From positions 1 through 64,000 of the forward strand of contig NZ_MABH01000136.1 in NCBI RefSeq assembly GCF_001720585.1: a stretch of DNA of 64,000 nucleotides. The letters run 5' to 3'. Shown piece by piece: positions 19,974 to 28,159 of the stretch. Both the position numbers and the translations under genes were made by a program. Positions within the stretch are counted from its first letter, which is position 1, and each line of letters begins with the position of its first letter. The notes beneath the pieces were generated by a model. The model was given only the letters and a program-made list of their open reading frames with translations. It was not told the DNA's origin and ran no database searches. This DNA is from Cereibacter johrii. Its GTDB lineage: Bacteria > Pseudomonadota > Alphaproteobacteria > Rhodobacterales > Rhodobacteraceae.

Positions 19974-20879
19974 ATGATTGATGAACTAAAACGGTTCTTT
20001 GAGGATTACCCTCGTCAAGTCCTTCAGATGCGTGGTGTTAGCCCGGCTGATCTCCCCGCCGGTCTCATGGATCGCCTGCTGGATTATCGACATCGTCAGC
20101 TCGTCAACTTGGAAGATGCGCAGTACTTCCGGATCGACCCGGCTGCCTACTGGATGCTGACCAAGCTTATCTCCGAGATGAAGCGTGATGGGCTCGAAGA
20201 GCTTTACTCTCAGGTCATGCTTCCCTTTTCGACGATGATGATCGAGATCGCTGATAGTGAGCCAGATCAGGTGCTTACTGGTGTGGTTATTCAGATTGAT
20301 GACGCAATTTTCACACAGCGTTTCATTTTGCGCAAAAACGATGTGGGCCCGAGTAACTGCGCAATAGTTTCAAGGGGGCTAAAGGCAGAGATAATTTACA
20401 CCCCGACCCGTGAACTCTTTGACGCCGTCGGCTTACCCGTACCTGACGCCATGATTGAGGACGAGATTACTTGGAACAAGACGTTCCTCGCTTTGGCGGT
20501 CGCGATAGCCACTCTTCTGCGCCACGATGGCATGCTGAAAGTGGAAGAGGTGTCGCTCTACCCAAGGCAAACGAGGCGTCAAGCTGAACGATCCGGCAAA
20601 TCGCTCCCAGATACCCTGATTTCAAAGATTACGCTTGGCAAAGCAGGTCGTGGCCAAGTGGAAGCGATGAAAGAGGATAACAAGGATGGGGTACGTCAAG
20701 GCATTCCCAGGAGAACTCATTGGGTTAGGGGGCATGCAATGCGCAGCAGATCGGGCCAGATTGTCTGGCGCATGCCTCATCTTCGAGGTGCAGGCCCAAT
20801 GATCAAGCAGGTGCGGCACCTGACCGCCGAAGCGGTGACTGATACCGATGACACAAGTGACTTAACCAATGGCGGCTAA
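19974..20879 (+). CDS. unknown accessory gene inserted backwards in the tail operon
   Basis: 301 aa from the ATG at 19974 (MIDELKRFFEDYP), with GGAG 7 bases upstream; longer in-frame starts (19854, 19959) have no such site. Base composition is visibly lower in G+C than the tail genes on both sides. Residues about 60-230 are a mixed alpha/beta region with many aromatic and acidic positions. Residues about 248-272 carry THWVRGHAMRS and VWRMPHLRG, a His/Trp/Arg-rich pattern that I have seen at the ends of uncharacterised phage and plasmid proteins. No membrane segment. Orientation, composition and site make it a typical moron, expressed on its own, perhaps in the lysogen. Superinfection exclusion or anti-defence are guesses only. 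Confidence 0.75.
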   Translation: MIDELKRFFEDYPRQVLQMRGVSPADLPAGLMDRLLDYRHRQLVNLEDAQYFRIDPAAYWMLTKLISEMKRDGLEELYSQVMLPFSTMMIEIADSEPDQVLTGVVIQIDDAIFTQRFILRKNDVGPSNCAIVSRGLKAEIIYTPTRELFDAVGLPVPDAMIEDEITWNKTFLALAVAIATLLRHDGMLKVEEVSLYPRQTRRQAERSGKSLPDTLISKITLGKAGRGQVEAMKEDNKDGVRQGIPRRTHWVRGHAMRSRSGQIVWRMPHLRGAGPMIKQVRHLTAEAVTDTDDTSDLTNGG

Positions 20880-20911
20880 GCTGCTTGTAGCAGATATCCC
20901 CTTTGAGGAGT

Positions 20912-21529
20912 TTACCCCCCCCCCGCCACGATCCGCTCCTCCACCCCATCAATCGCCCGCTCCGCCTCCCGCGCGAGGTCAAGTCGCTTGCGGAGCTTGA
21001 CTTGCGGCACGAGGAGGAACACCGGCATCGTCGCAAGCCCACGGCCGGTTTTCGAGCGGGATGCCACCGCGCGGCCCTTGCTGTTCAACCGCCCCTCGGC
21101 CACCAGAAGGCTCGGTCCGCTACGGCGATAGATGAAGCGCAGCCGCAGTCCGGTGCGGCGCTCCCATTCGCCGGGGGTGATGCGGCCGCCGCGGGTGGAT
21201 TTGCCTGCGGCCGGGGTGGGGATCGCGAGCCAGAAGCCGTCTTTCGAGCGGATCAGCGGCCCCGTGTCATGCGCTCCGACGATCACCGGGGCGTTCGACC
21301 AGACGAGTGCCGCCGCGTTCAGGCTCGCGCTGCCCTTGGGATAGGTCGCAAGCCGGATCGAATTGCCAAGCCTTGTGCCGAGGCCCGCTTGCACGATCTG
21401 CCCACGCCAGGCGGATTTCAGGCCCGTGCCTGCCGCATGCATCGCCGCGCTCACCGTCTTTTCGCCCGCGCGGATTTCCTCCTGCATCAGCGCGACCAGG
21501 TCGGGGCGGAGCTCGAGTTTCAGCTTCAT
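20912..21529 (-). CDS. minor tail / tail-completion protein (DUF6441-like)
   Basis: 205 aa from the ATG at 21529 (MKLKLELRPDLVALM), which overlaps the stop of the preceding gene (ATGA). The opening amphipathic helix, the GLKSAWRGQIVQAGLG motif and a basic C-terminal region are seen in phage proteins between head-tail joining and tail terminator genes; I associate it with DUF6441. The expected function is completion of the tail at the neck, like lambda gpZ or HK97 gp10. A run of C residues (20915-20924) follows the stop. Confidence 0.65.
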   Translation of the reverse strand: MKLKLELRPDLVALMQEEIRAGEKTVSAAMHAAGTGLKSAWRGQIVQAGLGTRLGNSIRLATYPKGSASLNAAALVWSNAPVIVGAHDTGPLIRSKDGFWLAIPTPAAGKSTRGGRITPGEWERRTGLRLRFIYRRSGPSLLVAEGRLNSKGRAVASRSKTGRGLATMPVFLLVPQVKLRKRLDLAREAERAIDGVEERIVAGGG

Positions 21530-21849
21530 CGGGCCCCCTCCGGCCGCAGGTCCAGCTTCCAGATCAGCCGCTCGCGGTCGCGCAGCGGCTCGCCCTGGAT
21601 CACGAACCGATCGGCGCCGATCACGATCAGATCGCCCGGGCGCGGCGCGGGGAGGTCGGCCACCCGCACGTCCACCACGGTCGTGTCGCTGACAAACCGC
21701 CCCGCGCCGAAGTCGGTGATCCGGTCGGGCGCACGGGCGATGACCCTGATCTGGCGCTCCTCCGCGGTGGCGGCCGTGATCCAGAGCGCGGGCGTCGCAA
21801 GGGAGGGATGCGCGAAGAGCCGATCCACGGCCGCGGCAAAGACAGTCAC
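21526..21849 (-). CDS. head-tail joining protein (gpFII-like)
   Basis: 107 aa, GTG start overlapping the upstream stop as GTGA. Small, beta-rich (VDVRVADLPAPRPGDLIVIGADRFVIQGEP), with size and position of the lambda FII family that binds the portal/W complex and receives the tail. Confidence 0.65.
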   Translation of the reverse strand: MTVFAAAVDRLFAHPSLATPALWITAATAEERQIRVIARAPDRITDFGAGRFVSDTTVVDVRVADLPAPRPGDLIVIGADRFVIQGEPLRDRERLIWKLDLRPEGAR

Positions 21850-23609
21850 GGCGCGATGAAGCCCTGCGCATTCACATAGACCTGCGCGCCGGTGGTGATG
21901 CAGGCGACGTTCAACGCCGTGTTGGCCGTCGTGCGCAACGGATCGGCGAACTGATGGCTTTCCGAAAGCGTCATCGAAGCGGCAAGATGCCCGCGCCAGA
22001 TCACCGTGGAGCCATCCTTCAGCACGACTTCCGTTGCCACCGTCCCCGCGTTCTTCAGTTGCAGCGCGGTCACGAACCGCCGCAGCCCGCCCCCGGCCGC
22101 TGCGCCCAGAACCACATCACTGGTGTTGGTGATCCCGCCCGCCGCGGCGGCAGAGCTCCATTCCAGTTCGGAGATCTGCCAGGGGCGCACCACCTGCACG
22201 CCCTGCACCGTGGTGATCAGATCGGCCACATCGCCGCTGGCGACGCTCGCATAGGCCGCCGTCACCGCGCGGGCGGCGACGATCACCGGGGCCGTCGAGC
22301 CGCGCGCGCCGTCATGGGCGACGGGGCCGACCGCCGTTGCCGTCACCACCGAGCCCGCGACCGTGCGCGCGGCAATCGCCTGTCCCTCGACGATCTGGCC
22401 GCGCCCGGCGGTGATTTCCGCGGTAAGCTCGGCATAGTCCTGGCAGTTGATGAAGGACATCTGCAGGCTGACCGCGGTCGGCGCAGCGGCGAGCGCAACC
22501 CGTCCCGAGCCTGCGACGTAGGATCCACCGAAGACCGTGCCCTGCAAGTCGATCTGGTTCGCGTCGATCACCGTCACGGTGAAGTTGCCGCGCGGCTCCG
22601 CCCCGGCATTCGTCACCCCGTTCAGATATTCGACCCAGACGAGGTTGCCGGTGGAAAACCCGTGCGCGGTGACGGTAAGCCGGATCACCCCGCCCGTGCC
22701 CGCAACCGCCCCGGTCACCGCCTTCCAGGCGGCATGGTTCAGGCTGCGCAGCCGCAGCTTGTAAAGCGCCGAAGGGTCGGGGATCTGCTGGTGGCGGACA
22801 TAGGAATTGGCCCGCCCCGAAGTCGCATCGAGCGCACGGGAATGGACATAGGCCTCGTCCGAGAAGGGCTCGATCTCCAGAATGCTGGCGCTCGCGGTGG
22901 TGAGGATCGTCACCGTGGCACTTTCAAGCGGCGTCAGGCCCCCGTTCTGGCTGAAGTATCGCATCAGCGTGGCGGTGGTGCTGGCCGCGCCGCCGATATC
23001 GATGCCAAAGCAGTGCTTGCCATCGGGAAGGCCGCGGAGCGCATCGACCGAGACGGCTTCAAGGATCTGGTGGTTGTTCGCATGACGCGTGTTCACCACC
23101 CCGGCCATGGCGCGAAACGGGATGGTGAAGCTGTCCTTCAACAGAAGTTCGACGACCGCGCCCGCCGTGGTGCCCGAGGCGATGGTCAGCGTCCCGCCCG
23201 CGATGGTGGAGCTGGCGCCATCGGCCGCCGTGACCTGCCACAGATCGGCGAGCGGCCGGGTGAAGCTGTCGCGCATCTTCTTTTGCACCGACTTCACCTT
23301 GAGCATGTCGTCGAGCGCGTCATAGCCCGCAAGTTCCAGGGCGCCGCCGCTGCCGGTCAGAACGGCAATCACCACCGGCTCGGTCTCGGCGCGGGCATAG
23401 ACGATGTCGCTCCGGCCAAGCCCGGTCAGGCACAGGGGCTCGATCCGGGCTGCGACATGGTCGGGCGTGCCGGGGGCGGGGAGCGCGGAGCCCACGTGCA
23501 GCCGGAAGGCGCCCACCCCGATCGGCGCGATCCGGCACTGCGCGACGCCCGTGGCAATCGCGGTGTAGGTGTCGGGGGAGAGGGTGAACTGCCGGGTCAG
23601 GCTGGGCAT
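21846..23609 (-). CDS. large structural protein between capsid and joining genes
   Basis: 587 aa, ATG at 23609 after GAGGTCCCC. The sequence is Thr/Ala/Gly/Val-rich, almost wholly beta, with repeated short strands (IRLTVTAHGFSTGNLVWVEYLNG). Its C terminus, NVACITTGAQVYVNAQGFIAP, resembles the ends of capsid-attached or head-fibre proteins. Lambda has no gene of this size here, so it is probably a decoration or head fibre protein. Function is inferred from position and composition alone. Confidence 0.6.
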   Translation of the reverse strand: MPSLTRQFTLSPDTYTAIATGVAQCRIAPIGVGAFRLHVGSALPAPGTPDHVAARIEPLCLTGLGRSDIVYARAETEPVVIAVLTGSGGALELAGYDALDDMLKVKSVQKKMRDSFTRPLADLWQVTAADGASSTIAGGTLTIASGTTAGAVVELLLKDSFTIPFRAMAGVVNTRHANNHQILEAVSVDALRGLPDGKHCFGIDIGGAASTTATLMRYFSQNGGLTPLESATVTILTTASASILEIEPFSDEAYVHSRALDATSGRANSYVRHQQIPDPSALYKLRLRSLNHAAWKAVTGAVAGTGGVIRLTVTAHGFSTGNLVWVEYLNGVTNAGAEPRGNFTVTVIDANQIDLQGTVFGGSYVAGSGRVALAAAPTAVSLQMSFINCQDYAELTAEITAGRGQIVEGQAIAARTVAGSVVTATAVGPVAHDGARGSTAPVIVAARAVTAAYASVASGDVADLITTVQGVQVVRPWQISELEWSSAAAAGGITNTSDVVLGAAAGGGLRRFVTALQLKNAGTVATEVVLKDGSTVIWRGHLAASMTLSESHQFADPLRTTANTALNVACITTGAQVYVNAQGFIAP

Positions 23610-23616
23610 GGGGACC

Positions 23617-24639
23617 TCAGTTCGAGCTGTGGATCCGGACGGCGAGGCGCGGGCGCTTGTTCACCGGCAGGATCGAGGCTTCGGTCATCACGTCGATCCA
23701 GCGGCCCTTTTCGTCGAGATGCTGGCGGGCGTAGAGCGGCAGGCCGATGGTGTTGGCGGTCTCGAGCAGGTTCGCGGGGCCGCCATAGGTGGTGAAGGTG
23801 TCCATCGTGCCCAAGGGGAAGGCGATGCCCTCATTTGCCGGAACCAGCCGTTCGGGGACCTTGGTCGAGAGGGTCACGGTGCCGGAATATTCCTCGAAGA
23901 GGATGCCCCCGAAGGGGAAGTTGCGCCGCACATTCTCGCGCAGCGGCTGGGCGCCGGTGGCGGCGTAGAACTTGTAGGCATCTTCGGTCTTCGGATGCGC
24001 GATCAGCTTGTCGAAGAATTCGCGGCTGACGAGGGCATGGACCGAGGTCATCGCCTCGCCCAGAAGGTTGTCCTCGATGGCGCGCAGCACCTCGCGGACC
24101 TTGGCCTGCACGTTCGTGCCTGCGGTGCCCAGCACGAAGTCGACCGAGATTTGTGCCAGGCCAAATTCGGTGAAGTAGTTGTAGAGGGTGGTGCCCGCGC
24201 CGTCCTTCACGATGCCGCGCAGCGCGTTCATCTCCATGTATTCCCGCGTCTGGGCATGCTTGCGGCGCATCAGCAGGAGCTTGCGGTTCATCACTTCGAC
24301 GAGCGGATCTGCCGCATCGAAGGCAGCGAGTGCAGGTTGCCCCTGGATGTCTGCGGGCAGGATCACGTCGTCATGCGGGATCCAGGGCAGGGCGAAGCTG
24401 CGCATCGAGCGGCCTTCCCGGTTGCCGACGGTGGCGGGGCCGCCAAGGGGGACGGAAGGCAGAAGGCTCAGGACGCCCTCGTATTGCTCGATGATGACCG
24501 CCCGCTGGCTGACCCCTTCGAAGCGGAAGAGGCCGATCTGGCCGAGGCGGGTGTAGAGGTTGGGCAGGATGTTGATGGCCTGCGTCATCTCGGCCAGCGA
24601 ATAGCCGCCAGCGTCGAAGGGATTGCGCACGAGGGTCAT
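23617..24639 (-). CDS. major capsid protein (lambda gpE family)
   Basis: 340 aa from the ATG at 24639 (MTLVRNPFDAGGYS). The same frame is open further upstream inside the decoration gene, but that part reads as Ser/Pro/Arg-rich noise. Length equals lambda gpE (341). Typical features are the N-terminal AINILPNLYTRLGQIGLF motif, the VSREFFDKLIAHPKTEDAYKF helix region and the late NTIGLPLYARQHLDEKGRW strand. It follows the decoration gene by 25 bases. Confidence 0.92.
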   Translation of the reverse strand: MTLVRNPFDAGGYSLAEMTQAINILPNLYTRLGQIGLFRFEGVSQRAVIIEQYEGVLSLLPSVPLGGPATVGNREGRSMRSFALPWIPHDDVILPADIQGQPALAAFDAADPLVEVMNRKLLLMRRKHAQTREYMEMNALRGIVKDGAGTTLYNYFTEFGLAQISVDFVLGTAGTNVQAKVREVLRAIEDNLLGEAMTSVHALVSREFFDKLIAHPKTEDAYKFYAATGAQPLRENVRRNFPFGGILFEEYSGTVTLSTKVPERLVPANEGIAFPLGTMDTFTTYGGPANLLETANTIGLPLYARQHLDEKGRWIDVMTEASILPVNKRPRLAVRIHSSN

Positions 24640-24664
24640 GGGTTTGCTCCGGTGGTGAGGGGGA

Positions 24665-25045
24665 TCAGACGCCGTCGCGGGCGATGATGCCGACGGCGGC
24701 GAGCTGGGTGAGCTTCGTGGTGATCTTCGTCGCGTCATCGACGCTGGCGTCATAGGCAAGGCCCGCACGCGAGACGATGGCCGGGCCGCGGGTGAGGACG
24801 ACCCCAACGGCATCGGCGAGCGTCGCATCGACGGCATAAAGCAGCACGGCGGTCGCGACCTGCGCCCCGTCCGAGCCGCTCGCCGTCGCGAGCTTGTATT
24901 TGCCGTTCACGGTGATTTTGCCGAGCACCGATCCGACCGGATAGGGCATGCCCATCAAGAGCGTCACGGTCTCGCGGGTGTAGTTCGGGTTGACCTCGTA
25001 TTTGAGGACATCGCCCATGCTGGGCGGATCCGTCAGGACGGGCAT
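24665..25045 (-). CDS. head decoration protein (lambda gpD-like)
   Basis: 126 aa. Start MPVLTDPPSMGDVLKYEVN and the GSVLGKITVNGKYKLAT strand pair are typical of gpD-type decoration proteins, which trimerise at capsid three-fold axes. It lies between protease/scaffold and capsid genes exactly as in lambda. Confidence 0.88.
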   Translation of the reverse strand: MPVLTDPPSMGDVLKYEVNPNYTRETVTLLMGMPYPVGSVLGKITVNGKYKLATASGSDGAQVATAVLLYAVDATLADAVGVVLTRGPAIVSRAGLAYDASVDDATKITTKLTQLAAVGIIARDGV

Positions 25046-25119
25046 GGTTCAGTCTCCACGATGTTGGGGATGAGGGGCGCTGCGCGGTTGGGCGGGCGCG
25101 GAAGAGATCGGCTTCGGTA

Positions 25120-26433
25120 TCAGTGCGAGGCGGCGGCCGACTTCCTCGCGGCAGCCACGATGGGGCTTTCCTTCGCGCCCGCGGCCGGGGCGGAGGCGAT
25201 GATGCCCGCGGCATCGCTCCGCGCGGCGAGATCGGCCAGCACCTTGGCGCGCAGCGCTTCGGGCTTCACGCCTTTGGCGACGGCATCGGCGGCGTCGATC
25301 TGGATGCCAAGGCGCGCCGCCTGCGCGCAGACCTGCGCGACCTCGGCGGCTTCCGCCCGGATCGCTTCGGGCGACATCGCGGCCGCCGTGGTTTGCGGCG
25401 GTGCGATCGCCGCGGGCGAGGCCGGTTCCGGCGGGGTGCTGGCAGAAGGCTGCGCATCATCTTTGGGGGCAGTGGTCATCATCGGGCCCTTTCCCTTGGG
25501 GTTGGATTTGAGGGTGGCTGTGCCGCGGGGTGCGGCGGCGAAAGCGCGGAAGGCGGCAACCGGATCGGCCACCTCATCGGCGAGACCGGCGAAGACAGCC
25601 GCCTCACCACGGAACACGGCGGCCTCGGTGCCGAGCGCCCGAAGGGTGTCGAGGCGCCGCCCGCGACCCTCGGCGACGGTTTCGGCGAAGAGCTGGCGCA
25701 GGTCTTCCAACTCGCCCGCGATCCGGGCGCGGACGGACTCGGGCAGAGGCTGGTAGGGGTTCGCATCGACCTTGCGGGCGCCTGCGTGGATCAGCGTCAC
25801 TGCGATGCCCTTCTGGTCGAGCGCCCCGCTCATGTCGCTGTGCATGGCCACAACGCCGATGCTGCCGACAGCGCCGGTGCGCGGCAGGATGATGCGGTCG
25901 GCCTGGGAGGCCAGCGCATAGGCCGCCGAGAGGGCGTGATCGGCGACGAAAGCTTGCACGGGCTTGACCTGACGCGCCGCGCGGATGCGGTCGGCGAGGT
26001 CGAAAGCACCGGCCACCTCGCCACCGAAGCTATCGATGTCGAGGGCAATGCCGCGAATGGCCGGATCGGCCAGCGCCGCCTGCAGCTGCGCCGCGATGCC
26101 CTCGTAGGAGGTCAGCCCCGAGGATTGGCCGATCCAGGCGCCGCGATGGACGAGCGTGCCCGCGATTTCGATGACCGCGATCCCGTCGACGACCGCGAAG
26201 GGCTGGCCGCCATTCCGCGCCTGACGGCTGGTCAGGTCGTCGCCAAAGAGCGAGGCGCGGGCGGGCAGGGTGGCGGCATCCCGATCTTCGGCGGCGATTT
26301 CCAGCCCTTCGATGCGGATGTCTCGCCCGGTGATCCGGGGCCCCAGCCCGGTCAGGAAAGCCAGCGCCTTGGCAGGATCGACCATCAACGGCGTGTTGAA
26401 GACCCGCTGCGCGATCTGGGTGTGGTGCATCAT
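25120..26433 (-). CDS. S49-family prohead protease with scaffold tail (gpC-like)
   Basis: 437 aa; ATG overlaps the portal stop. Residues about 65-290 form an S49 (SppA-like) peptidase. The serine region is in DHALSAAYALASQADRI and the following GAVGSIGVVAMHSD strand, and the general-base Lys lies in the GARKVDANPYQPL area. The C-terminal ~130 residues are Ala/Pro-rich and helical, like the Nu3-type scaffold fused to gpC. The enzyme trims portal and scaffold in the prohead. Confidence 0.88.
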   Translation of the reverse strand: MMHHTQIAQRVFNTPLMVDPAKALAFLTGLGPRITGRDIRIEGLEIAAEDRDAATLPARASLFGDDLTSRQARNGGQPFAVVDGIAVIEIAGTLVHRGAWIGQSSGLTSYEGIAAQLQAALADPAIRGIALDIDSFGGEVAGAFDLADRIRAARQVKPVQAFVADHALSAAYALASQADRIILPRTGAVGSIGVVAMHSDMSGALDQKGIAVTLIHAGARKVDANPYQPLPESVRARIAGELEDLRQLFAETVAEGRGRRLDTLRALGTEAAVFRGEAAVFAGLADEVADPVAAFRAFAAAPRGTATLKSNPKGKGPMMTTAPKDDAQPSASTPPEPASPAAIAPPQTTAAAMSPEAIRAEAAEVAQVCAQAARLGIQIDAADAVAKGVKPEALRAKVLADLAARSDAAGIIASAPAAGAKESPIVAAARKSAAASH

Positions 26434-27947
26434 CCTTCCTCCGCGGGCTGGGGGTTTCGGTCCTCGCCGTCGTCTTCCTGATCACTGGCGTTCTGCTGAT
26501 CTTGCTGCGGGCTTTCGGCGCCGCTCTGTCCTGTGCCGCCACCCGCCGCCTGCGCGGGCGATCCCGGCCGCCGGAAGTCAAGCCCGAGCTCCGCCTCGCG
26601 CTTGCGTTCGGCCGCGATTTCCCGGTCGACCTGTTCGGCGTCATAGCCGCGCTCGGCGATGGCCTGCGTGCGGGATTTGAGGCCCGCCTCGATCTGCAGG
26701 ATCTCGGCCGCGGCATCCTTGGCGGGGTCGATCCAGTCCCATTTCGTCGGAAGCCAGTCACAGGCAAGGTATGCGCGCCGATCGATGGCAAAGCCGGGCA
26801 GATCGATGGCGCCCGCCAGCACCGCCATGTCCATCCAGCGCGTCCAGACGGCGCGGCAAAGCTGATAGACCATCACCGAATGCTGGAAGGCGGAGATGCG
26901 GCGGCGAAAGTCGACGAGCGCGATCCGCGTGTTCGAGAAGTTCCCCTTCGCCGTGTCGCCGGTCAGATAGCCATAGGGAACGCCCAGCGCGGCGCCGATC
27001 TGCAGGAGCGTGCGGTACTGGAACGGTTCATAGGTGGACCCGGAATCCGGCGTCGAAGGGGTGGTGACATCCTCGCCGGGATCGAGCCGCACCACCTGGC
27101 CCGGTTCCACCTCCAGATCGTCCTCTGCCGGATCGAGGGCGGTTTCCGGCGCGGGGGAGGTGATGAACATCGCGAACATCGCCGCGGTCTTCTTCCGCTC
27201 CAGTTCGGCATCGTCGTAGAGGTCGAGGGTAAACAGCTTCACTACGGCCGCGGCGAAGCGCGATACGCCCCGCAGCTGGCCCGCCTCGACCGGGTCGAGG
27301 ATGTGGATCACTTCGGACGCGGGCACGCGCACCGTTTCTCCGGCCAGCCCGGGATCGGTACTGTCGCCCGGATGGCGTCGCAGGAAGTGGTAGGCGACGC
27401 GGCGGCCGATCCCATCAAACTCGATGCCCTGCCGGATCGACCCCGCCCCGGGCAGGACGCGGGTCATGTCCTGGGGCAGCATTTCCGAGGGCAGCATCTG
27501 CAACTGCATCGGCACGGTCAGCCCGTCTTCCGCCCGCCGCGTGCGGATGCGCAGGAAGACCTCGCCTGCCAGAAACACCTCGCGCGCGGCGCGGCGCTGC
27601 AGCCCGAAGAAGTCCGTCAGCCCCTCAGCATCAGCCTCGTCCGTCCAGGCGAGCCAGAGCTTCTGCAACTCCTCCTTCTTTGCCGCATCCGCGATCTTCG
27701 ACGAGGGCTTGATGCCGTCACCGACGACGTGATTGGCGAAGGCATCGACCGCGTTCGCCGCATAGCCGTTGTTGCGCACGAGCCAGCGCGCCCGGGCGGT
27801 GATGGTTTCGCCCGAGGCCGCAATCAGCGTGTTCACATGCGCCCGCGTGGCACGGAACCCACGCATCCGGCGGTGGTACTGCGCCGCGTCAAACCCGCCG
27901 ATGATGGACCCGAGCCGCGCGCGGAAGGCATCGAGCACCATGGTCAC
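26430..27947 (-). CDS. portal protein (lambda gpB family)
   Basis: 505 aa, GTG start at 27947 in a GTGA overlap (an ATG at 27941 is the alternative). Conserved lambda-portal features: NNGYAANAVDAFANHVVGDG, the EVFLRIRTRR strand, VIHILDPVEAGQLRGVSRFA, and PYGYLTGDTAKGNFSN. The dodecameric portal is the DNA gate and packaging motor dock. The C terminus is Gln/Glu-rich low complexity. Confidence 0.92.
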   Translation of the reverse strand: MTMVLDAFRARLGSIIGGFDAAQYHRRMRGFRATRAHVNTLIAASGETITARARWLVRNNGYAANAVDAFANHVVGDGIKPSSKIADAAKKEELQKLWLAWTDEADAEGLTDFFGLQRRAAREVFLAGEVFLRIRTRRAEDGLTVPMQLQMLPSEMLPQDMTRVLPGAGSIRQGIEFDGIGRRVAYHFLRRHPGDSTDPGLAGETVRVPASEVIHILDPVEAGQLRGVSRFAAAVVKLFTLDLYDDAELERKKTAAMFAMFITSPAPETALDPAEDDLEVEPGQVVRLDPGEDVTTPSTPDSGSTYEPFQYRTLLQIGAALGVPYGYLTGDTAKGNFSNTRIALVDFRRRISAFQHSVMVYQLCRAVWTRWMDMAVLAGAIDLPGFAIDRRAYLACDWLPTKWDWIDPAKDAAAEILQIEAGLKSRTQAIAERGYDAEQVDREIAAERKREAELGLDFRRPGSPAQAAGGGTGQSGAESPQQDQQNASDQEDDGEDRNPQPAEEG

Positions 27948-28159
27948 AGACCCTTCGTGGCGATGGTGCCCCAGCGGCGGCGACGGGCAGATGTGCCGCT
28001 TGCCGCTGCGATCCGCCCCTCAAGATCCCTGATCGCCGCCGCCAGTTCGGCATCCGAGCCGTAGGTCACGGTCTTGCCGTCGTAGCTGACGCTGCGCAGC
28101 CCGGCGAAGCGGGCTTCCTGCAGAGCCGTGAGCAGGGTCTGCATGCGTTCAAGGTCCAT
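27944..28159 (-). CDS. gpW-like head-tail joining protein
   Basis: 71 aa, start ATG 28159 overlapping the terminase stop (TGATG). Two helices with a central hairpin (VSYDGKTVTYGSDAELAAAI) match gpW, which plugs the portal after packaging and links it to FII. The length (lambda gpW is 68) and location between terminase and portal are exact. Confidence 0.88.
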   Translation of the reverse strand: MDLERMQTLLTALQEARFAGLRSVSYDGKTVTYGSDAELAAAIRDLEGRIAAASGTSARRRRWGTIATKGL

